Source of the DNA: Fimenecus sp045655645
GTDB taxonomy: Bacteria > Bacillota > Clostridia > Oscillospirales > Acutalibacteraceae
Direction: 5' to 3'
Length of the DNA: 39,829 nucleotides
Assembly: GCA_045655645.1 (NCBI GenBank)
Contig: JAZOPS010000043.1
Coordinates: 1 to 39,829, forward strand
Below are positions 32,474 to 39,829 of this stretch, piece by piece; the stretch's first letter is position 1, and the number at the start of each line of letters is the position of its first letter. The notes beneath the pieces are model-generated. The model had not been told where the DNA came from. It did not search any database and was given only the letters and a program-made list of their open reading frames with translations. The position numbers and the translations under genes are program-made.

Positions 32474-34045
32474 ATGTCAAACCAGATGATGATATTTCTC
32501 GCTATGGCAGGGTATATGCTCATCGTTATCGGAATCGGCGTATTCTTTGCTCGTAGAGCAAACAAAAATACAGAAAACTATTTCTTAGGCGGCAGAAGTT
32601 TAGGCCCTTGGGTTGCGGCTATGAGTGCCGAGGCATCTGATATGAGTGGCTGGCTCTTGATGGGGCTTCCAGGTGTTGCTTATTGGTGTGGTCTTGCAGA
32701 CGCTACTTGGACAGCAGTAGGACTTGCTCTTGGTACATACCTTAACTGGCTTATTGTTGCAAAAAGACTTCGTAACTATTCAGCAATCAGCGGTGATGCA
32801 ATTACAGTTCCTGAATTTTTCTCAAATCGTTTCCACGAAGATAAAAAGGTTATCAGAATTATTGCATCAGTTTTAATTCTTGTATTCTTCACAGTTTATG
32901 CGGGTAGTTGTTTCGTTACTTGTGGTAAACTTTTCAGCACATTGTTCGGCTATTCATATACATCAATGATGATTGTAGGTGCTCTCTTTGTTATCATTTA
33001 CACATTCCTTGGTGGTTTCCTTGCAGAAAGTGCATCTGATTTTATGCAGAGTATCGTTATGATTGTTGCACTTGTATCTGTTCTTATATTGGGCGTAAAC
33101 CACGCAGGTGGCATTGATGCTGTTATGGCAAATGCAGAAGCAATCAAGGGTTATTTCTCACTTACAGAAATTGCAAACCCTGTAACGAACGAAGCTGGTA
33201 TGCAACTTGTTGAAAACGGTGTGCCTGTATTTGGCAATGCACTTGATTATCCTGTACTCACAATTGCTTCAATGCTTGCTTGGGGTCTTGGATACTTTGG
33301 TATGCCACAAGTTCTTCTTCGCTTTATGGCTATTCGTAAAGCAAGTGAACTTAAAAAGTCAAGAAGAATCGCAACAGTTTGGGTTATCATTTCTCTTTTT
33401 GCAGCAGTTGCAATTGGTATTATCGGTCGTGCAATGCTCCCAACCGCAGAGACATTGCTTACAAAGGGTGGCGCAGAAAATGTGTTCGTTCTTATGAGCG
33501 AAACTCTCCTTCACCCAGTTCTTGCGGGTGTTATTATGGCAGGTATCCTTGCTGCGACAATCAGTTCATCTGACTCATATCTTCTTATCGCATCATCTGC
33601 ACTCGCAAACGATGTTTATAAGGGCGTTATCCAAAAGGATGCAAGTGACAAAAAAGTTATGTGGGTATCTCGTATCGCACTTATGATAATCGCACTTATT
33701 GGTATGGTAATTGCTCTTGATGAAAAGAGCGTTATTTTCAATATCGTTTCATTCGCTTGGGCAGGATTCGGTGCAACATTCGGACCACTTATGCTCTTCT
33801 CACTTTTCTGGAAGAGAGTAAACCGTGCAGGTGCTATTGCAGGTATGCTTTCAGGTGCGGCAACAGTATTCCTTTGGAAACTTGTGCTTAACCCAACATT
33901 TGGTGGCGTTTTTGCAATTTACGAACTTCTCCCAGCATTCGTTGTTTCTTCAATCGTTATTGTTGTTGTTTCACTTCTTACAAAAGAACCATCAACAGAG
34001 ATTACAGAAGAATTTGAAAAAGCAAAAGCAGGTATTACAGAGTAA
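32474..34045 (+). CDS. putP: Sodium/proline symporter PutP-like (SSS family)
   Basis: The transporter (523 aa, about 13 hydrophobic segments) belongs to the sodium:solute symporter family. NYFLGGRSLGPWVAAMSAEASDMSGW and the later LAATISSSDSYLLIASSAL are the characteristic PutP stretches, with the paired Ser/Thr residues of the Na2 site. Proline is the likely substrate, pantothenate or another small solute the alternative. Start choice: AAAGGA (32460-32465) sits 8 nt before ATG 32474; an in-frame ATG at 32465 overlaps it. The glycyl-tRNA synthetase gene starts 39 nt downstream with no terminator between. Confidence 0.9.
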   Translation: MSNQMMIFLAMAGYMLIVIGIGVFFARRANKNTENYFLGGRSLGPWVAAMSAEASDMSGWLLMGLPGVAYWCGLADATWTAVGLALGTYLNWLIVAKRLRNYSAISGDAITVPEFFSNRFHEDKKVIRIIASVLILVFFTVYAGSCFVTCGKLFSTLFGYSYTSMMIVGALFVIIYTFLGGFLAESASDFMQSIVMIVALVSVLILGVNHAGGIDAVMANAEAIKGYFSLTEIANPVTNEAGMQLVENGVPVFGNALDYPVLTIASMLAWGLGYFGMPQVLLRFMAIRKASELKKSRRIATVWVIISLFAAVAIGIIGRAMLPTAETLLTKGGAENVFVLMSETLLHPVLAGVIMAGILAATISSSDSYLLIASSALANDVYKGVIQKDASDKKVMWVSRIALMIIALIGMVIALDEKSVIFNIVSFAWAGFGATFGPLMLFSLFWKRVNRAGAIAGMLSGAATVFLWKLVLNPTFGGVFAIYELLPAFVVSSIVIVVVSLLTKEPSTEITEEFEKAKAGITE

Positions 34046-34084
34046 TTTTTTAATTAATTTATATAAAAGGAATGAAAACCATTT

Positions 34085-35485
34085 ATGATTAACACAGAAA
34101 AAACACTTGAAAAACTCGTTGCTCTCTCAAAGGGTAGAGGTTTTGTATATGCAGGTAGCGAAATCTATGGCGGACTTGCAAACACTTGGGACTACGGCCC
34201 ACTTGGTGTTGAACTTAAAGAAAACATCAAAAAAGCTTGGAGAAGAAAATTCATTCAAGAAAACAAATACAATGTAGGTCTTGACAGTGCAATTCTTATG
34301 AACCCACAGACTTGGGTAGCATCAGGTCACCTTGGTGGTTTCTCTGACCCACTTATGGACTGCTGTCAGTGTAAAACAAGACACAGAGCAGATAATCTTA
34401 TCGAAAACTTTGACGGTACAAATGTTGCGGGTTGGTCAAATGAACAGATGAGTGAATATATCAAAGAACACTCAATTCCATGTCCTGACTGTGGCGCTCA
34501 CAACTTTACTGACATCCGTCAATTTAATCTTATGTTCAAAACATTCCAAGGCGTTACAGAAGACTCAACTGCTGAAATTTATCTTCGTCCAGAAACAGCA
34601 CAGGGCATCTTCGTGAACTTTGCAAATGTTCAAAGAACAACAAGAAAGAAAGTACCATTCGGTGTTGCACAGATTGGTAAATCTTTCCGTAACGAAATTA
34701 CTCCAGGTAAATTTATCTTCCGTGTTCGTGAATTTGAACAGATGGAACTTGAATTTTTCTGCAAACCTGGTACAGACCTTGAATGGTTTGAATATTGGAG
34801 AGCATTCTGCCGTGACTGGCTCTATTCTCTCAACATCAAGCCTGAAAATCTTCGTCTTCGTGACCATGACCCTGAAGAACTTTGCTTCTATTCAAAGGCG
34901 ACAACTGACTTTGAATATCTCTTCCCATTCGGTTGGGGCGAACTCTGGGGTATTGCAGACAGAACAGATTATGACCTTACACAGCACATCAATACAAGTG
35001 GTAAGAGTCTTGAATATTTTGACCCAACAACAAATGAAAAATATATTCCTTATGTTATTGAGCCATCTTTGGGTGTTGAACGTCTTTTCCTTGCAGTGCT
35101 TACTGAAGCTTATGACGAAGAAGTTGTTGATGCAGAAAAGAACGATACTCGTGTTGTTATGAGATTCCATCCAACACTTGCACCAATTAAAGCTGCAGTT
35201 CTTCCACTTTCAAAGAAACTCGGCGACAAAGCAGACGAAATCTACGAAATGCTTTCAAAACATTTCAATGTAGAATATGACGATGCAGGTTCAATTGGTA
35301 AGAGATATCGTCGTCAGGACGAAATCGGTACACCATTCTGTATTACTGTTGACTTCGAAACAGTTGGTGACGAAAATACACCTGCAGATAACTGCGTAAC
35401 AGTTCGTGACAGAGATACAATGGAACAGGTTAGAATGCCAATCGACGAACTTGTTGCATACATTAACGAAAAATTGGAGTTCTAA
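34085..35485 (+). CDS. glyQS: Glycyl-tRNA synthetase, dimeric (bacterial alpha2/eukaryote-like) type
   Basis: This class II synthetase (466 aa) charges tRNA-Gly. Motif 1-2 region features are DYGPLGVELKENI, RPETAQGIFVNF and FRNEITPGKFIFRVREFEQME; PSLGVERLFLAVL carries motif 3, and an anticodon-binding domain follows. CCQC and CPDCG in the N-terminal half look like a zinc site. It is the single-chain form found in Gram-positives, not the GlyQ/GlyS tetramer. The AAGG before ATG 34085 is farther away than usual. No T-box leader fits in the 39-nt gap upstream. Confidence 0.95.
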   Translation: MINTEKTLEKLVALSKGRGFVYAGSEIYGGLANTWDYGPLGVELKENIKKAWRRKFIQENKYNVGLDSAILMNPQTWVASGHLGGFSDPLMDCCQCKTRHRADNLIENFDGTNVAGWSNEQMSEYIKEHSIPCPDCGAHNFTDIRQFNLMFKTFQGVTEDSTAEIYLRPETAQGIFVNFANVQRTTRKKVPFGVAQIGKSFRNEITPGKFIFRVREFEQMELEFFCKPGTDLEWFEYWRAFCRDWLYSLNIKPENLRLRDHDPEELCFYSKATTDFEYLFPFGWGELWGIADRTDYDLTQHINTSGKSLEYFDPTTNEKYIPYVIEPSLGVERLFLAVLTEAYDEEVVDAEKNDTRVVMRFHPTLAPIKAAVLPLSKKLGDKADEIYEMLSKHFNVEYDDAGSIGKRYRRQDEIGTPFCITVDFETVGDENTPADNCVTVRDRDTMEQVRMPIDELVAYINEKLEF

Positions 35486-35486
35486 T

Positions 35487-36389
35487 ATGAGTAAAAAACT
35501 TTTGCTTATTGTAAACCCTACCGCAGGCAAACGCAAAGCAACTGAACATTTACCACAAATTGTCTCGAAATTTGAAAAAGCAGATTTTGAGGTGCAAACG
35601 CGCTATACAGAGATTGATAAAAACGCTACTGTTGTCACTCGCGAATATGGCAATGGTAACGATTATATCGTCTGTGTTGGCGGTGACGGAACACTCAAAG
35701 AAACAATCTGTGGTGTTATGGAATTAGGCCTTAAATGTAAAATTGGTTATATTCCTTTGGGCACAACAAATGACTTTGCTCATTCTTTGCATATTCCAAC
35801 TGATGCATTGAAAGCTGTTGATATTATCGTTGATGGCGACGAAATGAAAGTTGACATCGGTGATTTTAACGGCAAAGAGCAGTTTATCTATGTTTCTTGC
35901 TTTGGTAATTTCTGCGATGTTTCTTATAAAGCAAAACAGAGCCTTAAAAATAAAATTGGCCGTGGTGCTTATTATTGGGAAACAGTTAAAGAAGTTCATA
36001 AAATCAAAGGGTTTAAAGCAAAAATTGAATGTGACGATGGCGAAATTATAGAAGGCAAATTCTTCTATGGTGGCGTGTCAAACTCATATTCAGTAGCAGG
36101 TTTCCCTGTGCTTAAAAAAGCAGGGGTAAAGTTTGATGATGGCTATCACGAATTAGCACTTATCAGAATGCCAAAGAATCCTGTTGACCTTGTTACAATT
36201 ATTAGGGATATGTTCGTTACAAGAGATGTGCTTCACAATGAAAATCTTGTGTTAAGACACGGCAAAAAATTCAAATTCTATTTTGATGATGAAATCGACT
36301 GGACTCTTGACGGTGAAAGTGGTGGCAAACACAAGTTTGTTGAAGTTACCACAAAAGAAAATGCAGTCACAATTTTAGTTGACGACTAA
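35487..36389 (+). CDS. Diacylglycerol kinase family lipid kinase
   Basis: The protein (300 aa) is a DgkB/YegS-type kinase that phosphorylates diacylglycerol or a related lipid. The catalytic signature VGGDGTLKE (GGDGT at 65-69) and LGTTNDFA (91-98) are clear, and the N-terminal LLLIVNPTAGKRK is typical. The C-terminal half is the beta-sandwich domain of the family, with FDDGYHELALI. Start choice: TTGGAG at 35474-35479, inside the end of glyQS, is 7 nt before ATG 35487; it directly follows the glyQS stop, so translation is coupled. In Gram-positives this recycles diacylglycerol from lipoteichoic acid synthesis; the exact lipid is inferred. Confidence 0.9.
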   Translation: MSKKLLLIVNPTAGKRKATEHLPQIVSKFEKADFEVQTRYTEIDKNATVVTREYGNGNDYIVCVGGDGTLKETICGVMELGLKCKIGYIPLGTTNDFAHSLHIPTDALKAVDIIVDGDEMKVDIGDFNGKEQFIYVSCFGNFCDVSYKAKQSLKNKIGRGAYYWETVKEVHKIKGFKAKIECDDGEIIEGKFFYGGVSNSYSVAGFPVLKKAGVKFDDGYHELALIRMPKNPVDLVTIIRDMFVTRDVLHNENLVLRHGKKFKFYFDDEIDWTLDGESGGKHKFVEVTTKENAVTILVDD

Positions 36390-36399
36390 CATAGAAAAC

Positions 36400-36436
36400 A
36401 AATCTGCATTTCACTATATGTGGTGCAGATTTTTTC
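36400..36436 (+). terminator. Terminator after the lipid kinase gene
   Basis: AAATCTGCA (36400-36408) pairs with TGCAGATTT (36424-36432), inner CAC/GTG pairing, then a T tract. The next gene's ribosome site follows directly. Confidence 0.85.
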
Positions 36437-36448
36437 ATAGGTGATATT

Positions 36449-38158
36449 ATGAAGATAAGTCTTAAAAATTCAATTTTTAAAAACTCACAACAAATAGGGG
36501 AAGAAGTGCTATTTAAACTTTCTGCTGACAGACTTTTAGCACCCGTTTATGAAGCGATGAGCAAGCAACCAAAAGCAGAGCGCTATGGCGGTTGGGAAGC
36601 AAAGGGCATTTCAGGTCACACATTAGGACATTTTATGACCGCTCTTGCACTTTGCTATGAAACAACCGAAAACCCACAAGCAAAAGAAGTTGCAGATTAT
36701 ATTGTGGATGAGCTTGAAACTTTGCAACAAGAAAACGGATATGTTTGCGGATTTCCTGAAAAAGAAGGCTTTTTGGGTGTATTTAATAATCCAGAAACAT
36801 TTACAGTTGGTGGCTTTGATTTGGCAGGTTGGTGGGTGCCATATTATACTCTTCATAAAATCTTCCGTGGACTCATTGACATCTATGAAAAAACAGAAAA
36901 CGAAAAAGCATTGAGTGTTGTTTCAAAACTGGGCATTTGGGTTTATAACACAACATCAACTCTTAATGATGACCAAAGAAAACGACTTTTAAAATGTGAA
37001 TATGGTGGAATGAATCAGGTGTTATCCCGTCTTTATAGAATTACGGGTGACGAAAGATTAAAAAAAGCGTCAGAATTCTTCTGTGAAGAAGAATTGCTTT
37101 TACCACTTTCACAAAAACAAGATATTTTAACGGGTAAGCACGCAAATACTCAAATCCCTAAAATCGTTGGAGCGTTAGAAATTTATAATAACGGTGGGGA
37201 AAACTATTTATATGATAGTGCTAAGTTTTTCTTTGATACAGTCAACGAAAACCGTAGCTATGCAATCGGTGGTAACAGTGTAAGTGAGCATTTTCACGAC
37301 TTGCACACAGAACCACTTGAAACAAATACTTGTGAAACCTGTAATTCTAATAATATGCTTGTTTTAGCACGAGAACTTTTTACTTTAGATAAAGATGCTA
37401 AATACTATGACTATTGCGAAAAGGTTTTATATAATCATATTCTCGCGTCTCAAGACGAAACAGGAATGAAAACCTATTTTGTGGGACTTAAAAGTGGTCA
37501 CTTCAAAGTTTTTTCAACTCTTGAAGACTCATTTTGGTGTTGCTTTGGGTCAGGTCTTGAAAATCCGTTCACCTATAATCAACACATATATAATAAGTAT
37601 GAAAATGAGTTGTATGTGAATTTATATATTCCATCAACAGTTCAAGACGGAGATTTTTCTGCAACACTTAATAGTGAATATCCACACTGCGAAACAGCAG
37701 AATTTATTATTGAAAACGACACAGACAAAACAATCTGCTTTAGAAAACCTTGTTGGTGTGATGATTTTTCAGTTGAATATGATGGCGTTATTTATAAAGA
37801 AACTGAAAAAGGATATGTTAAAATAAAAGGTGAGTTTAAAAAAGGTGATATTTTTAAAGTCAACTTACCAATGAAAATAAAAGTTCACCATAAGCGTGAT
37901 GACGAAAATCAAGTGTATTTCACATTCGGTGGAATCGTTTTAGCCGAAAGACTTGGCAAAGAGAATTTCCCTGAAGATGACCATGCAAAAGGTGAAAATG
38001 ATTTGACCAATTATGAAGGAATTGAAGTTGCACCAATTTCTAATACTAATATATATAGTATAGATAATTTGAAATTCTCAGTTGATGGTCACATTCTTGA
38101 GCCTTTTTATGATATAATGCACGAGAGATACAGAGTTTATTTTGAAATTAAGGACTGA
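36449..38158 (+). CDS. GH127-like beta-L-arabinofuranosidase
   Basis: The protein (569 aa) matches glycoside hydrolase family 127 (formerly DUF1680), which releases beta-L-arabinofuranose. The family uses a zinc-bound Cys nucleophile: ETC (E296, C298) and WCCFG (C364, C365) correspond to E338, C340, C417 and C418 of Bifidobacterium HypBA1, so all zinc ligands are present. The N-terminal half is an (alpha/alpha)6 barrel with GHTLGHFMTALAL, and a beta-rich C-terminal region follows. No signal peptide, so intracellular. It begins at ATG 36449 behind AGGTGAT and is followed 4 nt later by nrdG, which seems unrelated in function. Natural substrates are arabino-oligosaccharides of plant cell wall proteins or pectin. 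Confidence 0.88.
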   Translation: MKISLKNSIFKNSQQIGEEVLFKLSADRLLAPVYEAMSKQPKAERYGGWEAKGISGHTLGHFMTALALCYETTENPQAKEVADYIVDELETLQQENGYVCGFPEKEGFLGVFNNPETFTVGGFDLAGWWVPYYTLHKIFRGLIDIYEKTENEKALSVVSKLGIWVYNTTSTLNDDQRKRLLKCEYGGMNQVLSRLYRITGDERLKKASEFFCEEELLLPLSQKQDILTGKHANTQIPKIVGALEIYNNGGENYLYDSAKFFFDTVNENRSYAIGGNSVSEHFHDLHTEPLETNTCETCNSNNMLVLARELFTLDKDAKYYDYCEKVLYNHILASQDETGMKTYFVGLKSGHFKVFSTLEDSFWCCFGSGLENPFTYNQHIYNKYENELYVNLYIPSTVQDGDFSATLNSEYPHCETAEFIIENDTDKTICFRKPCWCDDFSVEYDGVIYKETEKGYVKIKGEFKKGDIFKVNLPMKIKVHHKRDDENQVYFTFGGIVLAERLGKENFPEDDHAKGENDLTNYEGIEVAPISNTNIYSIDNLKFSVDGHILEPFYDIMHERYRVYFEIKD

Positions 38159-38162
38159 TAAT

Positions 38163-38852
38163 ATGCTTATTAAAGGATTGCAAAAATTAACACTTTTAGA
38201 TTATCCCGGCAAAATGGCTTGCACAGTTTTTACTGCAGGTTGTAATTTCCGTTGCCCATTTTGTCACAATGCATCTTTGGTAACTAATATTGACGAAGAA
38301 AGAATAAGTGAAGAAGAATTCTTTAACTTTCTTCAAAAAAGACAGGGGATAATAGATGGTGTTTGTGTTACAGGTGGTGAGCCAACACTTCAACCTGATT
38401 TGAAAGATTTCCTTAAAAAAATCAAGGATTTGGGTTATAGTGTTAAGCTTGATACAAATGGTTATCGTCCTGATGTGCTTAAAGATGTTGTAAATAGCGG
38501 ACTTGTGGATTATGTTGCTATGGATATCAAAAATTCACAGCCAAAATATGCTCTCACTTGTGGTTTAGAAAGTATGGATATGGCAAAAATCAATGAGAGT
38601 GTTGAGTTTTTAATGAGTGGTGTGGTGGATTATGAATTCCGTACAACCATAGTTAAAGAATTGCACACCGAAGACGATATACAAGATATTGTGTCTTGGA
38701 TTAAAGGTGCAAAAAAATACTTTTTACAGGGCTTTACCGATTCAGGCGACTTAATTTGTACAGGTTACAGCGGATATGACAAAACTGAGCTTCAAAAACT
38801 GTTGAATATTGCCAAAAATCATTTTGAAACCGTAGAATTGAGAGGAATTTAA
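38163..38852 (+). CDS. nrdG: Anaerobic ribonucleotide reductase activating protein NrdG
   Basis: This radical SAM activase (229 aa) generates the glycyl radical on NrdD. CNFRCPFC (C27, C31, C34) binds the 4Fe-4S cluster, followed by VTGGEP of the SAM site; LQKLTLLDYPGKMACTVF at the N-terminus is typical of the longer NrdG-like activases. Start choice: AAGGA at 38150-38154 is 8 nt before ATG 38163; an in-frame TTG at 38142 lies in the preceding gene. The nrdD gene is next but has its own promoter, so nrdG is read from upstream while nrdD has separate control. In many genomes the order is nrdD-nrdG; here it is reversed. Confidence 0.9.
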   Translation: MLIKGLQKLTLLDYPGKMACTVFTAGCNFRCPFCHNASLVTNIDEERISEEEFFNFLQKRQGIIDGVCVTGGEPTLQPDLKDFLKKIKDLGYSVKLDTNGYRPDVLKDVVNSGLVDYVAMDIKNSQPKYALTCGLESMDMAKINESVEFLMSGVVDYEFRTTIVKELHTEDDIQDIVSWIKGAKKYFLQGFTDSGDLICTGYSGYDKTELQKLLNIAKNHFETVELRGI

Positions 38853-38883
38853 CACATTATCTTGTGTTTAAAATTTAAAAAAA

Positions 38884-38930
38884 TCACTATATATTGTGTT
38901 TGTCCTATTGACAAGCACAATATTTTTTTA
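38884..38930. promoter_or_regulatory. Probable NrdR box pair
   Basis: TCACTATATATTGTGT (38884-38899) closely fits the NrdR consensus acaCwAtATaTwGtgt. A weaker second site begins 31 bp later (38915-38930, CACAATAT half conserved) and lies in the spacer of the nrdD promoter. Pairs at about three helical turns are usual for NrdR, the ATP/dATP-responsive repressor of ribonucleotide reductase genes. Confidence 0.75.
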
Positions 38931-38936
38931 TATAAT
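38908..38936 (+). promoter_or_regulatory. Consensus promoter of nrdD
   Basis: TTGACA (38908-38913), 17 nt, TATAAT (38931-38936); spacer occupied by the second NrdR-like box. Confidence 0.85.
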
Positions 38937-38974
38937 GATACACGAACCGAAAATTTTCAAAGGGGGACGTATTT

Positions 38975-39829
38975 ATGTATAACGTAATTAAAAGAGACGG
39001 CAAAATCGCAGAATTTGATTTAGTAAAAATCGCAGAAGCTATCAAACTTGCATTTGAAGCACAAGAAACCGAGTACAATGACAATATTATCGACTTTTTA
39101 GCACTTAAAGTTACTGCTGACTTCGCTTCAAAAATCAAGGACCATCAAATCGCAGTTGAAGACATTCAGGATAGCGTTGAATCAGTTCTTGTTCAGGCTG
39201 GTTATGGTGAAGTTGCAAAAGCATATATCCTTTATCGTCGTCAGAGAGAAAAAGTTCGTAACCTTAATACAACTTTGGTTGACTATAAGGCTATTATCGA
39301 CAACTATCTCAATGTTAATGACTGGCGTGTTAAAGAAAACTCAACAGTTACATATTCAGTTGGTGGTTTGATTCTTTCAAACTCAGGTGCTGTTACTGCT
39401 AACTATTGGCTCTCAGAAATCTATGATGATGAAATTGGCAGCGCTCACAGAAATGCTGACATTCACATTCACGACCTTTCAATGCTCACAGGTTACTGTG
39501 CAGGTTGGTCACTTAAACAGCTTATTCAAGAAGGTCTTGGCGGTGTTCCAGGCAAAATCACATCAGCACCAGCTGCTCACCTTTCCACACTCTGCAACCA
39601 GATGGTTAACTTCCTTGGTATTATGCAGAACGAATGGGCAGGCGCTCAGGCATTCTCTTCATTTGATACATATCTCGCACCTTTCGTAAAGGTTGACAAC
39701 CTTTCATACGATCAGGTTAAGAAGTGCATTGAATCTTTCGTTTACGGTGTTAACACACCTTCACGTTGGGGCACACAGGCACCATTCTCAAACATCACTC
39801 TTGACTGGAAGGTTCCAAACGACCTTGCT
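38975..39829 (+). CDS. nrdD: Anaerobic ribonucleoside-triphosphate reductase NrdD, 3' end cut by window
   Basis: The first 285 codons of the class III ribonucleotide reductase are present; the frame is open at the right edge. Residues 1-90 form an ATP-cone allosteric domain (NVIKRDGKIAEFD, then DIQDSVESVL and YRRQREKVR). The catalytic barrel starts after it with NADIHIHDLSMLTGYCAGW and NQMVNFLGIMQNEWAGAQAFSSFDTYLAPF, both strongly conserved, and ends at TPSRWGTQAPFSNITLDW. The C-terminal zinc site and glycyl radical loop lie beyond the window. Start ATG 38975 follows AGGGGGA. It makes dNTPs without oxygen, with formate as usual reductant; the activase NrdG is just upstream. Confidence 0.95.
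   Translation, partial: MYNVIKRDGKIAEFDLVKIAEAIKLAFEAQETEYNDNIIDFLALKVTADFASKIKDHQIAVEDIQDSVESVLVQAGYGEVAKAYILYRRQREKVRNLNTTLVDYKAIIDNYLNVNDWRVKENSTVTYSVGGLILSNSGAVTANYWLSEIYDDEIGSAHRNADIHIHDLSMLTGYCAGWSLKQLIQEGLGGVPGKITSAPAAHLSTLCNQMVNFLGIMQNEWAGAQAFSSFDTYLAPFVKVDNLSYDQVKKCIESFVYGVNTPSRWGTQAPFSNITLDWKVPNDLA

Noticed and set aside
34046..34084. T-box leader for glycyl-tRNA synthetase
   Set aside because: The 39-nt gap is far too short for a T-box and no T-box consensus is seen.
34072..34092. Six-codon leader peptide overlapping the glyQS start
   Set aside because: The AAGG is too close to this ATG to act as its ribosome site and there is no attenuator structure; likely chance.
38845..38880. 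Terminator after nrdG
   Set aside because: AACACA/TGTGTT makes only a six-bp stem and is followed by an A-rich, not T-rich, stretch.
1..39829. tRNA, rRNA or known riboswitch in the intergenic gaps
   Set aside because: Reading the gaps by eye showed terminators, promoters and repeats but no cloverleaf or recognisable riboswitch core; a covariance-model scan was not possible here.

Overview
The window looks like chromosome of an anaerobic, low-GC Gram-positive gut or rumen bacterium (Bacillota, Clostridia, most like the Ruminococcaceae/Oscillospirales). This is inference from content: an anaerobic class III ribonucleotide reductase, a membrane pyrophosphatase, BspA-like surface proteins ending in dockerins, plant-polysaccharide enzymes with GPH sugar symporters, strong Shine-Dalgarno sites (AGGAGG or AGGTGAT types) and frequent TTG/GTG starts. 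I saw no rRNA, tRNA, CRISPR array, transposase or phage gene.

Layout. 1-1800: end of a short-chain dehydrogenase, converging through a two-way terminator on a radical SAM gene. 1985-3331: an orphan small ORF and a GH43-like glycosidase. 3360-6160: a GPH sugar symporter and a small HExxH membrane protein, bracketed by inverted copies of intergenic repeats. 6312-12257: a housekeeping run of RlmB, a large catalytically degenerate P-type ATPase-like protein, MgtC/SapB, TrmN6-like and RsmI, closed by a convergent XRE regulator. 12967-13689: a histidine phosphatase. 13720-17505: a compact uronate operon, uxuA-uxuB-kdgK-eda. 17504-19015: a secreted LRR protein with two dockerins. 19135-22850: a K+-dependent-type membrane pyrophosphatase converging on a second GPH symporter. 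22952-30024: one gene of 2323 codons for a giant cap/LRR/CxxC-repeat/dockerin surface protein. 30027-32409: a PHP phosphoesterase and a GH26 mannanase lipoprotein. 32474-36436: a PutP-type sodium symporter, glycyl-tRNA synthetase and a diacylglycerol-kinase-family protein. 36449-39829: a GH127 arabinofuranosidase, NrdG, and the start of NrdD behind an NrdR-type operator.

How the genes fit together. Most accessory genes serve plant cell wall use: surface proteins (LRR plus dockerin) for adhesion or complex assembly, a cell-anchored mannanase, GPH symporters for released glycosides, GH43 and GH127 enzymes without signal peptides for intracellular trimming of arabinose-containing oligomers, and a uronate pathway delivering pyruvate and glyceraldehyde-3-phosphate. 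The pyrophosphatase would recover energy from PPi.

Most worth a second look: the pseudo-P-type ATPase beside MgtC, which echoes the Salmonella mgtC-mgtB arrangement but lacks the catalytic motifs; the giant surface protein built from four concatenated cap+LRR+CxxC blocks with recent DNA-level repeat expansion; and the NrdR-like operator pair before nrdD.
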